Shown one piece after another: positions 1 to 7,298 of a stretch of 36,855 bases of DNA. Numbering within the stretch: the first letter of the stretch is position 1; each line of letters opens with the position of its first letter. This DNA comes from Kiritimatiellia bacterium. Lineage in GTDB: Bacteria; Verrucomicrobiota; Kiritimatiellia; RFP12; UBA3636. Below the pieces are notes generated by a model. The model ran no database searches. It was not told where the DNA came from and saw only the letters and a program-made list of their open reading frames with translations. The position numbers were made by a program, and so were the translations under genes. The stretch covers positions 1 to 36,855 of the forward strand of contig JAGCJJ010000076.1 in assembly GCA_017648065.1 (NCBI GenBank), in the 5' to 3' direction.

Positions 1-457
1 AATTTATTTGTCGACGCACTTATGCCTTCGGCGAAACACGGAGCACACGTAGTGTAATTTTTCGGAGGAACAGAGATTCGGAAAGTGGGAGTGAGAATAT
101 AACATGTTCAAGCCTCCTAATCTCCAAAACTCCTAATCTCTCAGTAGCGAAAGCAATATTTAGAAGTTACTTTCGTTGCTTGGAGCTTTGGAGGCACGGA
201 GAGAATTGATTTGTCGTTTATGCTGTGGCCTTCGGCGAAACGCGGAGGCAATTGAGGTTAAGAGGCACGGAGGGTTTTTGGAGTTTTTGTAACCACGAAA
301 AGCACGAAACAACACGAAAAGTTTTTGTGGTTTAATTCTCAGCGGCGCTGCTACTCTGCGTTAAATAAAATCCAACAGCACACAAAAACATCCGTAAATA
401 TTTGTGCACATCTGTGGTGTTGTTGTATAAGTAGTTTAAAATTAATGTGATATTGTC
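1..457. repeat. Gene-free region of degenerate repeat-like DNA
   Basis: No credible gene lies in this stretch. It contains an imperfect direct repeat (1-43 and 204-247) whose shared core is ccttcggcgaaac-cggag, a short direct repeat ctcctaatctc (114-124 and 130-140), and cacgaaa-type repetition around 292-322. The wording resembles degenerate intergenic repeats that appear many times in some environmental bacterial genomes. Similar wording (ctctgcg, agcg) reappears downstream of the ATPase gene at 1840-1935, partly in inverted orientation. Seen: the repeats. Inferred: that they belong to a genome-wide dispersed family. Confidence 0.55.
41..58 (+). repeat. Left arm of inverted repeat flanking the ATPase gene
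   Basis: The 18 bases gagcacacgtagtgtaat match the reverse complement of 1897-1914 at 17 of 18 positions. The two arms bracket the single ATPase gene at a distance of about 1.85 kb. Confidence 0.6.
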
Positions 458-526
458 TCTACTTGACTTTTTATCCGCATTCTACCTGACTTTTTATCCG
501 TATTCTACTTGACTTTTTATCCGATA
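458..526 (+). repeat. Three tandem 23-bp repeats before the ATPase gene
   Basis: Three head-to-tail copies (458-480, 481-503, 504-526) share the core gactttttatccg. The first two copies differ at two positions; the third also differs in its last bases. Copies 1 and 3 contain TTGACT and copy 2 contains CTGACT, so each carries a -35-like hexamer. There are no spacers, so this is not CRISPR. The position right at the promoter suggests operator sites or a repeat-expanded promoter. Confidence 0.85.
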
Positions 527-537
527 TATGCTACATT
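509..537 (+). promoter_or_regulatory. Probable promoter of the ATPase gene
   Basis: TTGACT (509-514, inside the third tandem repeat) is followed after 17 bp by TACATT (532-537). This would start RNA near 544, giving a leader of about 19 nt. A Shine-Dalgarno-like GAGGTGG lies at 552-558, just before the ATG at 563. Confidence 0.5.
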
Positions 538-562
538 TGGCTACGATTAATGAGGTGGAATT

Positions 563-1780
563 ATGATTACAAGATGGCAAGAAACAAATTTAAAAGAGGC
601 TCTAAAAGAGCGTCGTGGTGTACACCTAACAGGTGTACGCCAATGTGGGAAAACCACTTTAGCTGAATTTGTTGCTGGCTCAAATATGCGACATTTGTCT
701 CTCGATGACGCGAATTATTTGGCGGCAGCAAAAAATGACCCGATTAACTTTGTTAATCGGTTGGATAATAAAACACTTGTTATCGATGAAATACAAAAAG
801 CCCCAGAGCTTTTAAATGCTATAAAATTTAAGGTAGATCATGATAATTCTCAAGGTCAATATCTGATTACTGGAAGTTCTAATCTTCGCTTTGTGAAAGC
901 GGTTAAAGATTCTCTTGCAGGAAGATTTGGTAGAATTAGGTTACGAACCTTTACCCTAGGCGAGATTATTGGCGGTAAAGGAAATTTTCTTTCCTCTGCT
1001 TTTGCAAGGGATTTTTCTCAACCAAGTCCATTATTGGATAAACGAGAAATTATTCATTATGCATTTAATGGAGGTTATCCAGAGACTCTTAATCTTAGGT
1101 TGCGAACTAAAAGAGCGTGGTTTAATGAGTATTTAGACGATTTATTAACTAAAGACATACAAGAAATAACTGAGGTTCGTAAAGTAGATTCCCTTAAAAG
1201 GATTGCCTTATGGATGATGGCATATTCTTCTAAATTCTTTGATTTAATAGATCTATGTGCAGCTTCGCAAACGAGTAAGGAAACTATGGGTAATTATATT
1301 ACAGGATTAAAAACTCTGTATATTGTTGATGAGGTCCCTGCTTGGGTTGAAAATGATTATGCAAAAATTTGTAAGCGTTCAAAATTTTTTGCGTCGGACT
1401 CTGGGTTGCTAGCAAATTTACTTGGGTGGGATGAGGATTCAATTTATTATAATGCAGATTCTTGTGGTAAATTGATAGAAACCTGGGTGTATCATGAATT
1501 AGCTTCATTAGCAGAGATGGATTTGGGGTATGAAATTTTTCAATATAGAGACACATCTAAGCGTGAGATTGACTTTATTATAAAGAATTCATCCAATGAT
1601 TTGCTTGGAATAGAAGTAAAATCTGGGACGGTTAATTCGGATGACTTTAAACATTTAAAATGGTTTGGTTCTAAATTTGCAAAATCTAAGTTTACAGGTA
1701 TAGTGTTATATGCAGGAAATGAGATATTGCAATTTGGCGACGGATATTATGCAGTTCCATTATCTGCACTAGCAATATAG
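563..1780 (+). CDS. AAA-type ATPase with DUF4143 C-terminal domain
   Basis: This 405-residue protein fits the AAA_14/DUF4143 family in length and order of parts. Visible motifs are Walker A GVRQCGKT (24-31), Walker B LVIDE (72-76), the sensor-like GSSN (104-107) and an arginine in AGRFG (119-123). The C-terminal half matches DUF4143 and ends with a D...EVK pattern (REIDFII at about 332-338, then GIEVKSG), the layout of a PD-(D/E)XK nuclease-like fold. Members of this family are common, often multicopy, in anaerobes, and their cellular role is mostly unknown. Start: ATG at 563 with GAGGTGG 4 bases upstream. The gene stands alone between repeat-rich flanks on the opposite strand from the next genes, which suggests an accessory cassette. 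Family assignment is firm; biological role is not known. Confidence 0.9.
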   Translation: MITRWQETNLKEALKERRGVHLTGVRQCGKTTLAEFVAGSNMRHLSLDDANYLAAAKNDPINFVNRLDNKTLVIDEIQKAPELLNAIKFKVDHDNSQGQYLITGSSNLRFVKAVKDSLAGRFGRIRLRTFTLGEIIGGKGNFLSSAFARDFSQPSPLLDKREIIHYAFNGGYPETLNLRLRTKRAWFNEYLDDLLTKDIQEITEVRKVDSLKRIALWMMAYSSKFFDLIDLCAASQTSKETMGNYITGLKTLYIVDEVPAWVENDYAKICKRSKFFASDSGLLANLLGWDEDSIYYNADSCGKLIETWVYHELASLAEMDLGYEIFQYRDTSKREIDFIIKNSSNDLLGIEVKSGTVNSDDFKHLKWFGSKFAKSKFTGIVLYAGNEILQFGDGYYAVPLSALAI

Positions 1781-1942
1781 TTTGCACGCAGAAAATGAAC
1801 TACCGTAGGCTCAAGTGCTAGCACTCATTATTCATTCTCTGTGGCTCTGCGGGAAATTAACTTCGCATTTTTAGTCACCACACAAGCTTTGGTAATATTG
1901 CACTACGTGTGCTCTGCGTTCTCAGCGAGGGTATGATGAAAT
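1781..1942. repeat. Repeat-like flank downstream of the ATPase gene
   Basis: This short region has no gene. It holds ctctgtggctctgcggg (1838-1854) and ctctgcgttctcagcgag (1912-1929), resembling the degenerate repeats upstream of the ATPase gene. A 12-bp palindrome agtgctagcact sits at 1814-1825. No convincing hairpin terminator with a T-run was seen between the converging ATPase and glycosyltransferase genes. Confidence 0.45.
1897..1914 (-). repeat. Right arm of inverted repeat flanking the ATPase gene
   Basis: attgcactacgtgtgctc is the reverse complement of 41-58 with one mismatch. Together the arms enclose the ATPase gene and its tandem-repeat promoter. Confidence 0.6.
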
Positions 1943-3169
1943 CTAGCGGGAGAGAGTGTAGTAGATGGCTTCTAGGGCGCGAAGGTTGCGCTCCGTAGAG
2001 CAGTCGCTCTGCTCAAATGCTGCTTTGGCCGCTGTACCTAATTCTGTGAGTTTTGACTCGTTACTTAATAGCTCTGTAAGTTTTTCTGCTAAATCTTCTA
2101 CGGAGCCAGCCTTGAAATAGCGTCCAGATATGTTGTCTTGGACGATTGTTGCGTTTTTAGCTATGTCTGAAACTAAAACAGGAGTAGATTGTGACATTGC
2201 TTCTATAGGTGTAATAGCAAATTGCTCGTACCAAATAGATGGAAAAACTAATAAAGACGCTTTAGATAATAGATGTATTACTTTATCATGTGGTAGCCCA
2301 CCTAAAAATGAAATAGAAGGATAGTCTTTACATTGTCTTTCTAGTTTTTCTTTTTCTGGACCATTCCCCACTATGATTAGTTTATAATCATATGTGTTTT
2401 TAAGAAGTTTCCAAGCGTTTATAAGAGTAACAACACCTTTCTCAGGAGATACTCTACCTACAAAAATTATAATTCTTTCTTTTTTATTTAATGTAACATT
2501 TTGAGGTAAAGAAACAATATTTGACTTAACAATAACTTTTGATTCTGGCAGCCGAACTTTTTTTATGAAGTTCTCTTTTGCAAAATTGCTTAGCGTAATA
2601 AACTTGGTAACTTTTTTGCGATATGTTCCTAAAAATCGGTGAACCATAAGCATTGCTGCAACGGTTGCAGATGCACTAAAAGAATTACGATAGCATTTTT
2701 TGAAAATTCCTCGTATTGGGGATTTTCCTAAACAACGCTCACATAGAGCACACTCTTGCTCCCTAAATAGGTACCCATTTAGACAAGTAAGTCTGTAATT
2801 GTGTAATGTCTGAACAACCGGTACTCCTGCTTTATCGCATGCATAATAAATAGATGGAGAGATTAAAGGAAATGTGTTGTGGCAGTGTACTACGTCTGGC
2901 TTAAATTCTGCTATGATTTTAAGAATTGTCTTATATGAAGCTTTATTCCAAATTGTATTTAGAAAAAGCTTTATTTTTGAGGTGTTTTCGCCAATGGAAT
3001 CATTTGTAACCTCATAAACTTGCACAGTATGTCCACCAGCAATGAGCATATCGCGCTCAGCTTCAAAAACACTATCCTCGCCACCACGTAGCTTGTAACG
3101 ATTGTGTACAAGCAGAATGCGAAGTGGAGTAGAGTCTGTATTTTCTTTTTGTGCGAGTGCTTTGTCCAT
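1943..3169 (-). CDS. Glycosyltransferase family 4 (group 1), Cys-rich subtype
   Basis: A retaining GT-B glycosyltransferase that would move a sugar from a nucleotide donor to an envelope glycan. The N-terminal Rossmann half begins LRILLVHNRY...GGEDSVFEAE. The C-terminal donor-binding half has IIFVGRVSPEKG and the E-x7-E region WYEQFAITPIEAM. Five cysteines (about 132, 143, 146, 149 and 162, counting from the GTG start) form a knuckle-like insert in the acceptor half, seen in a subset of GT4 enzymes. No signal peptide or membrane span is evident, so it is probably cytosolic. A GTG at 3178 in the same frame would add three residues; neither start has a clear ribosome site, and I prefer the ATG at 3169. 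It follows the lipoprotein gene by about 12 bp, so co-transcription is likely. Substrate unknown. Confidence 0.85.
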   Translation of the reverse strand: MDKALAQKENTDSTPLRILLVHNRYKLRGGEDSVFEAERDMLIAGGHTVQVYEVTNDSIGENTSKIKLFLNTIWNKASYKTILKIIAEFKPDVVHCHNTFPLISPSIYYACDKAGVPVVQTLHNYRLTCLNGYLFREQECALCERCLGKSPIRGIFKKCYRNSFSASATVAAMLMVHRFLGTYRKKVTKFITLSNFAKENFIKKVRLPESKVIVKSNIVSLPQNVTLNKKERIIIFVGRVSPEKGVVTLINAWKLLKNTYDYKLIIVGNGPEKEKLERQCKDYPSISFLGGLPHDKVIHLLSKASLLVFPSIWYEQFAITPIEAMSQSTPVLVSDIAKNATIVQDNISGRYFKAGSVEDLAEKLTELLSNESKLTELGTAAKAAFEQSDCSTERNLRALEAIYYTLSR

Positions 3170-3181
3170 TGTATGCACAAT

Positions 3182-3562
3182 TTACTGATTATTTGGTTTT
3201 AATTCTTCCTCGTAGGAAACAGCAATTCTTGGTGTGATGATTGTCACATTAGGAAAACCTTTATATACAAGAAATTGACGTGCCTCAATTAGTGCTTTTT
3301 TCTCTACGTTGTCTGCTGCTTTAATAGTAACGGAACGTCCCACACTTGCACCAGCCTTTTTGAGAATTCGAAGGAGATCGTCGCGATTAACTACTTGTCC
3401 AATATATGTGAATGTCCCATCTTGATTTAATGTAACCTGAATGGAAAGATTACCCATACTTTGCTTGTTTGATAGGGAAGTACGTGTTGTTGTGGTGCAG
3501 CCTGATAAACAGAACATTCCTATTAGCAATAGTAGACAAATTGAATAAAGATGTCGTGTCAT
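3182..3562 (-). CDS. Small lipoprotein with an ExbD/TolR-like domain
   Basis: This 126-residue protein starts with a lipoprotein signal ending in LSGC (Cys 22 as the lipidated residue). Residues about 40-115 read like the periplasmic domain of ExbD/TolR: a G-x-V-hydrophobic strand, the helix DDLLRILKKAG, the strand VTIKAAD, a helix of alanine/aliphatic residues, then the strand FPNVTIIT. Classical ExbD has a transmembrane anchor carrying a key Asp; here the anchor is a lipid and no such helix exists. ATG at 3562 is preceded by a strong site, GGGAGGAAAAACT. It lies between valS and the glycosyltransferase gene, with no ExbB nearby. The domain call is by eye and moderately sure; function unknown. 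Confidence 0.6.
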   Translation of the reverse strand: MTRHLYSICLLLLIGMFCLSGCTTTTRTSLSNKQSMGNLSIQVTLNQDGTFTYIGQVVNRDDLLRILKKAGASVGRSVTIKAADNVEKKALIEARQFLVYKGFPNVTIITPRIAVSYEEELKPNNQ

Positions 3563-3613
3563 AGTTTTTCCTCCCTAAAAATTGGAAACAAGCTAATTTG
3601 TTTAGTTGTAGCT

Positions 3614-3654
3614 TTGCTTTGGGAAGAAACATAACAGTCTCTTCCTCAAAGCAA
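3614..3654 (-). terminator. Hairpin between valS and the lipoprotein gene
   Basis: Arms 3614-3627 and 3640-3654 pair over 14 bp with one bulged base (3646) and a 12-base loop. The position just after the valS stop fits a transcription end, but there is no T-run on the minus strand, so it may instead be a processing or pausing hairpin. Confidence 0.4.
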
Positions 3655-3671
3655 TTATTATATGCGAATGA

Positions 3672-6356
3672 TTAAGCCTTTAGTGACTGTAAAAGCTTTG
3701 TTTGACGCTCGATTTCAGTAACTAGCTCTTCGCGACGATCCTTCTGCTGCTTGATAATAGCTTCAGGAGCTTTGTTTACGAAATTCTCGTTAGAAAGCTT
3801 TGCCTCAACAGTAGCTAGGAATCCGCGTAGCTTTGTTAGCTCTTCTTCAATACGAGCAGCTTCCTTTGCAACGTCAATTAGACCATCCAAAGGAATGCCG
3901 ATAGAACCAAGTGCACAGCTAGCTGTTGGCATACCAGAAGAATTACCCTCTGTTGAAATCTCTAGTTTTGTTGCACGTAGAGCAAGCTTTAGAGCTTCAG
4001 CATCGCGAGTTAGACGCTCAACTGTAATTGCATCCTTAGCAACGATTACAGCAGTAATTTCCTGCTTAGGATTTAGCTTGCACTCTGTACGTAGTGCGCG
4101 ACCTGTTGTTACAAGTTCATGACGATTTTCTACATATTCAAAGATTTCATCAGAAAGGCCTAGCTCATTTGCAAGAGCATCTGAAAGCTCAGTTGGCCAT
4201 GGAGCTGTCATAATTGACTCATCATCGCCAGCATAGCCTAACTGATGCCATAGCTCTTCTGTAATGAAAGGCATGAATGGGTGTAGAACACGGATTAGCT
4301 TGCCATATACGCTTGCAAGAATAGCAAACTTCTGTGCGCGGCGCTCTGCATTGTCGCCACGTAGCTCTGCCTTTGCACCTTCAAGATAGCGGTCACAGAA
4401 TGTGCTCCAAGCAAAATCATAAGCAGCCAGAGCAGCATCCTGGAAGCGATACTTCTCAAGTGATGCAGTAACATTTGCTATCATGCGAGAGCAAGCGATT
4501 AGCAGATGACGATCGTCGTCATTTAGTAGCTCTGGATTTAGCTTAGACTCTGCAGTAGCAACCTCGCGCCAAGGAATTGTGTCGCCAGAATTTTCTGCGC
4601 AAGAAATGATAAAGCGAGCAGCATTCCATAGCTTTGTACCAAAATTACGGCCTAACTCAAATTTTTCTTCATTGATATAAACGTCCATACCCGGTGATGT
4701 TGTTTGCATCAATGTGAAGCGTAGTGAGTCAGCGCTGTACTTTTCAATGATATTCAGTGGGTCAATTGAGTTGCCAAGAGATTTTGACATCTTGCGGCCC
4801 TTGTCGTCACGTACAACACCATGAAGCACAACATTACGGAAAGGAACTTCATCCATAAACTTGCAACCCGCCATAATCATACGAGCAACCCAGAAGAAGA
4901 TGATGTCTGGAGCTGTGCATAGATCGCAAGTAGGGTAGTAGCGCTTTAGGTCTGCACTCTCTGTCTCTGGCCAACCCAAAGTAGAGAATGGCCATAACCA
5001 TGATGAGAACCATGTATCAAGAACGTCTTCATCCTGTTTAATAAATTCTTTTGTAGCACCGCACTTTGGACAAACCTCAGGAGCCTCAGTTGCTGCCCAC
5101 TCCTGGCCGCACTTATCGCATGTATAAACAGGAATACGATGACCCCACCAAATCTGACGTGAAATACACCAATCTCTGATGTTCTCCAGCCAATTGAAGT
5201 ATGTTGTTTCATAGCGTTTTGGTGTGAAAACAATCTTACCTGTGCGTACAGCCTCAAGTGCTTTTTCTGCAAGTGGCTTCATGCGTACGAACCACTGCTT
5301 TGAAAGACGTGATTCTACAACTGTGTTACAACGATAGCAGTGACCTACAGAGTTCTGGTAATCTTCAACCTTTACTAGGTAGCCACCTTTTTCTAGGTCT
5401 TCAACAATCTTCTTACGGCACTCAAAGCGATCCATTCCTTCATAGCCAGAAAGCTCATTCATTGTGCCGTCGCCATTCATAATATTTACCATTGGTAGAT
5501 TGTGGCGGCCAGCAACCTGGAAGTCATTAGGGTCATGAGCTGGAGTAATCTTTACTACACCTGTACCAAATTCGCGCTCTACATAATCGTCAACAACAAT
5601 AGGAATCTCACGATTAGATAGAGGAAGAAGAACCTTCTTTCCGTGTAGGTGAGTATAGCGCTCATCCTTTGGATTGATAGCAACAGCTGTATCGCCAGGT
5701 AGTGTCTCTGGGCGAGTAGTTGCTACTTGGATATATTCGCCTTCTAAGCCTACAACTGGGTAGCGGATATGCCATAGATGGCCGCTGTTTGGCTCGTGCT
5801 CAATTTCGTCGTCTGCTAGTGCAGTGCCGCAGCGTGGGCACCAGTTTACAATGTAGTTACCACGATAAATTAGGTCTTCCTCATACATTTTGCAGAAAAC
5901 CTCAGCAACTGCCTTGCTTAAGCCTTTATCCATTGTGAAGCGCTCGTGCTCCCAATCGCAAGAGCAGCCAAGGCTGCGCAATTGACGAACGATGGTGCCA
6001 CCATATTGCTCACGCCATTCCCAAACGCGGTCAATAAACTTCTCGCGGCCAAGATCCTGGCGGCGTAAACCTTCTTTGCGAAGAGCCTTTTCTACAACAT
6101 TTTGAGTTGCAATACCTGCATGGTCTGTGCCTGGAACCCACAATACATCGCGGCCCTGCATTCTGCGCCAACGTGTAAGCACATCCTGCACTGTATCGTT
6201 AAGAGCATGACCCATATGAAGAATACCAGTAACATTTGGAGGAGGGATTACCATGCTATATGGTTCACCAACGCCGGATGGGCGGAATTTGCCAGTTTTT
6301 TCCCACCAAGGGTACCATTTTGCTTCGATTGCCTTTGGATCAAAATGTTTATCCAT
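3672..6356 (-). CDS. valS: Valine--tRNA ligase
   Basis: Class I aminoacyl-tRNA synthetase charging tRNA-Val with valine in the cytosol. At 894 residues it has the normal bacterial length. The signature motifs are present: HMGH (47-50, the HIGH motif) after PPPNVTG, and KMSKS (522-526). The CP1 editing domain, which removes mischarged threonine, spans roughly 200-345. Cys pairs CxxC occur at 173/176 and 340/343, and a four-Cys cluster at 413/416 and 429/432 suits a zinc ribbon. The last 60-70 residues are a charged coiled-coil arm typical of ValRS. ATG at 6356 starts MDKHFDPKAIEAKW, a normal N-terminus. A good TATAAT lies at 6391-6396 (minus strand) but without a good -35. No T-box leader is present. 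Confidence 0.97.
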   Translation of the reverse strand: MDKHFDPKAIEAKWYPWWEKTGKFRPSGVGEPYSMVIPPPNVTGILHMGHALNDTVQDVLTRWRRMQGRDVLWVPGTDHAGIATQNVVEKALRKEGLRRQDLGREKFIDRVWEWREQYGGTIVRQLRSLGCSCDWEHERFTMDKGLSKAVAEVFCKMYEEDLIYRGNYIVNWCPRCGTALADDEIEHEPNSGHLWHIRYPVVGLEGEYIQVATTRPETLPGDTAVAINPKDERYTHLHGKKVLLPLSNREIPIVVDDYVEREFGTGVVKITPAHDPNDFQVAGRHNLPMVNIMNGDGTMNELSGYEGMDRFECRKKIVEDLEKGGYLVKVEDYQNSVGHCYRCNTVVESRLSKQWFVRMKPLAEKALEAVRTGKIVFTPKRYETTYFNWLENIRDWCISRQIWWGHRIPVYTCDKCGQEWAATEAPEVCPKCGATKEFIKQDEDVLDTWFSSWLWPFSTLGWPETESADLKRYYPTCDLCTAPDIIFFWVARMIMAGCKFMDEVPFRNVVLHGVVRDDKGRKMSKSLGNSIDPLNIIEKYSADSLRFTLMQTTSPGMDVYINEEKFELGRNFGTKLWNAARFIISCAENSGDTIPWREVATAESKLNPELLNDDDRHLLIACSRMIANVTASLEKYRFQDAALAAYDFAWSTFCDRYLEGAKAELRGDNAERRAQKFAILASVYGKLIRVLHPFMPFITEELWHQLGYAGDDESIMTAPWPTELSDALANELGLSDEIFEYVENRHELVTTGRALRTECKLNPKQEITAVIVAKDAITVERLTRDAEALKLALRATKLEISTEGNSSGMPTASCALGSIGIPLDGLIDVAKEAARIEEELTKLRGFLATVEAKLSNENFVNKAPEAIIKQQKDRREELVTEIERQTKLLQSLKA

Positions 6357-6415
6357 ATCTTTGTCTTTCTAAATTATTATTTTAAAGCTAATTATACTTT
6401 TCTATCAATATGAAA

Positions 6416-6448
6416 CGAGCGACAAATATACCAAAATATTGCCGCTCG
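6416..6448 (-). terminator. Hairpin after the outer-membrane protein gene
   Basis: cgagcg (6416-6421) pairs with cgctcg (6443-6448), extended by an interrupted inner stem with atat ends. It follows the 6489-7208 gene on the minus strand and precedes valS. Only three Ts follow, so it is a weak terminator candidate. Confidence 0.4.
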
Positions 6449-6488
6449 ATAAATGATTAAATAGGGTTGGCCTAAAGTCAGGTAACTA

Positions 6489-7208
6489 TTAGAAGTTTAC
6501 TCCAAGTGTTCCGTAATACATTTCGCTGTCGCCATAGTATTCAAAACCACCTGTTAGATAAGTGTTCTCTGTGAACATTAAAGAAACACCAACCATGAAA
6601 CCAAAAACATTATCACTATCGTAGTCAAATGCATCAGATGAAATTACAGATACGCAAGGACCAACAAACAATGCATACTGCTCTGGAAGAATTGAGTGAT
6701 TGTTGCCACCATCTTCGTTGTGTAGCTGGAATGTTACAGAAGCATCCATCTGCCACCAGTGGAAACCAGTGAAGTCAGCGTAGAAGATTTCTGCATCTGC
6801 TTGAATGCGATATCTAGAAATGGTAGAAAGAAAATCAAATTGCTCTGAATCAAAAACATTTAGCATGAAACCACCACCAAAAGTGAATGAATAGTCATCG
6901 TCAGCATCAATATCACGATCTGCATTCATAGCACCTAGGTTAACAAATAATGTAAGTGATCTTGTAATATCGTAACCAAAAACACCAACATAGCGAGCAA
7001 CATCAATATCATATCCTATTGCTGAAGTTTCTACGTTGCGTGTTCCCTTTTCTGCATGAATAGCAAAATGGAAGTCGCTTGAGTCTGCTGTGTTAATAGC
7101 ATAGTTAATTGAACCAGTATCGCGAGTAACAGGAACACCTGCTGTAAGAGTAGAAGAAAATGCTACTGCAATAGCAAAAGACATAATAATTTTTGATGTA
7201 ATTTTCAT
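6489..7208 (-). CDS. Outer-membrane beta-barrel protein, unknown role
   Basis: I recognise no named family. The 239-residue product starts with a signal peptide (about residues 1-23, ending ...STLTAG). The rest alternates aromatic and polar residues in short beta-strand-like stretches and ends ...YGTLGVNF, with the terminal Phe expected of outer-membrane barrels. Acidic turns (DADDDYS, DYDSDN) look like loops. Length suits an 8- to 10-strand barrel such as OmpA-like or OmpW-like porins. AAGGA lies about 8 bases before the ATG. It is divergent from the LRR lipoprotein gene, sharing an overlapping promoter region. Localisation is fairly sure; function unknown. Confidence 0.7.
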   Translation of the reverse strand: MKITSKIIMSFAIAVAFSSTLTAGVPVTRDTGSINYAINTADSSDFHFAIHAEKGTRNVETSAIGYDIDVARYVGVFGYDITRSLTLFVNLGAMNADRDIDADDDYSFTFGGGFMLNVFDSEQFDFLSTISRYRIQADAEIFYADFTGFHWWQMDASVTFQLHNEDGGNNHSILPEQYALFVGPCVSVISSDAFDYDSDNVFGFMVGVSLMFTENTYLTGGFEYYGDSEMYYGTLGVNF

Positions 7209-7226
7209 TTTGTGTTTCCTTGAGTG

Positions 7227-7255
7227 TTGATAAAAAATTCTATATTGGGTATAAT
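7227..7255 (+). promoter_or_regulatory. Strong promoter of the LRR lipoprotein gene
   Basis: TTGATA (7227-7232), 17 bp spacer, TATAAT (7250-7255): close to the sigma-70 consensus. Predicted RNA start near 7262. Confidence 0.75.
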
Positions 7256-7265
7256 GTTTAAGTAA
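7237..7265 (-). promoter_or_regulatory. Promoter of the outer-membrane protein gene
   Basis: On the minus strand, TTACTT (7260-7265) and TAGAAT (7237-7242) are 17 bp apart, which would start RNA near 7230. It interlocks with the plus-strand promoter 7227-7255, so polymerase binding at one should block the other. Confidence 0.5.
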
Positions 7266-7298
7266 ATAAACCTAATAACCCTTAAAGGATTAACCAAT

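Noticed and set aside
458-526. CRISPR array
   Set aside because: The three 23-bp units are directly adjacent, without spacers, and no cas gene is present.
1814-1825. Palindrome agtgctagcact as an operator
   Set aside because: Only 12 bp, downstream of the ATPase gene and not next to a promoter; may be chance.
1-1942. Insertion sequence
   Set aside because: No transposase or target-site duplication could be identified; the inverted arms are internal to repeat-like DNA.
3751-6413. Opposite-strand frames inside valS
   Set aside because: Composition is a mirror of the valS codons and no motifs or ribosome sites are seen.
6357-6488. T-box leader before valS
   Set aside because: Only a short hairpin and no T-box consensus (antiterminator or specifier codon) is present; it fits the end of the upstream minus-strand gene better.
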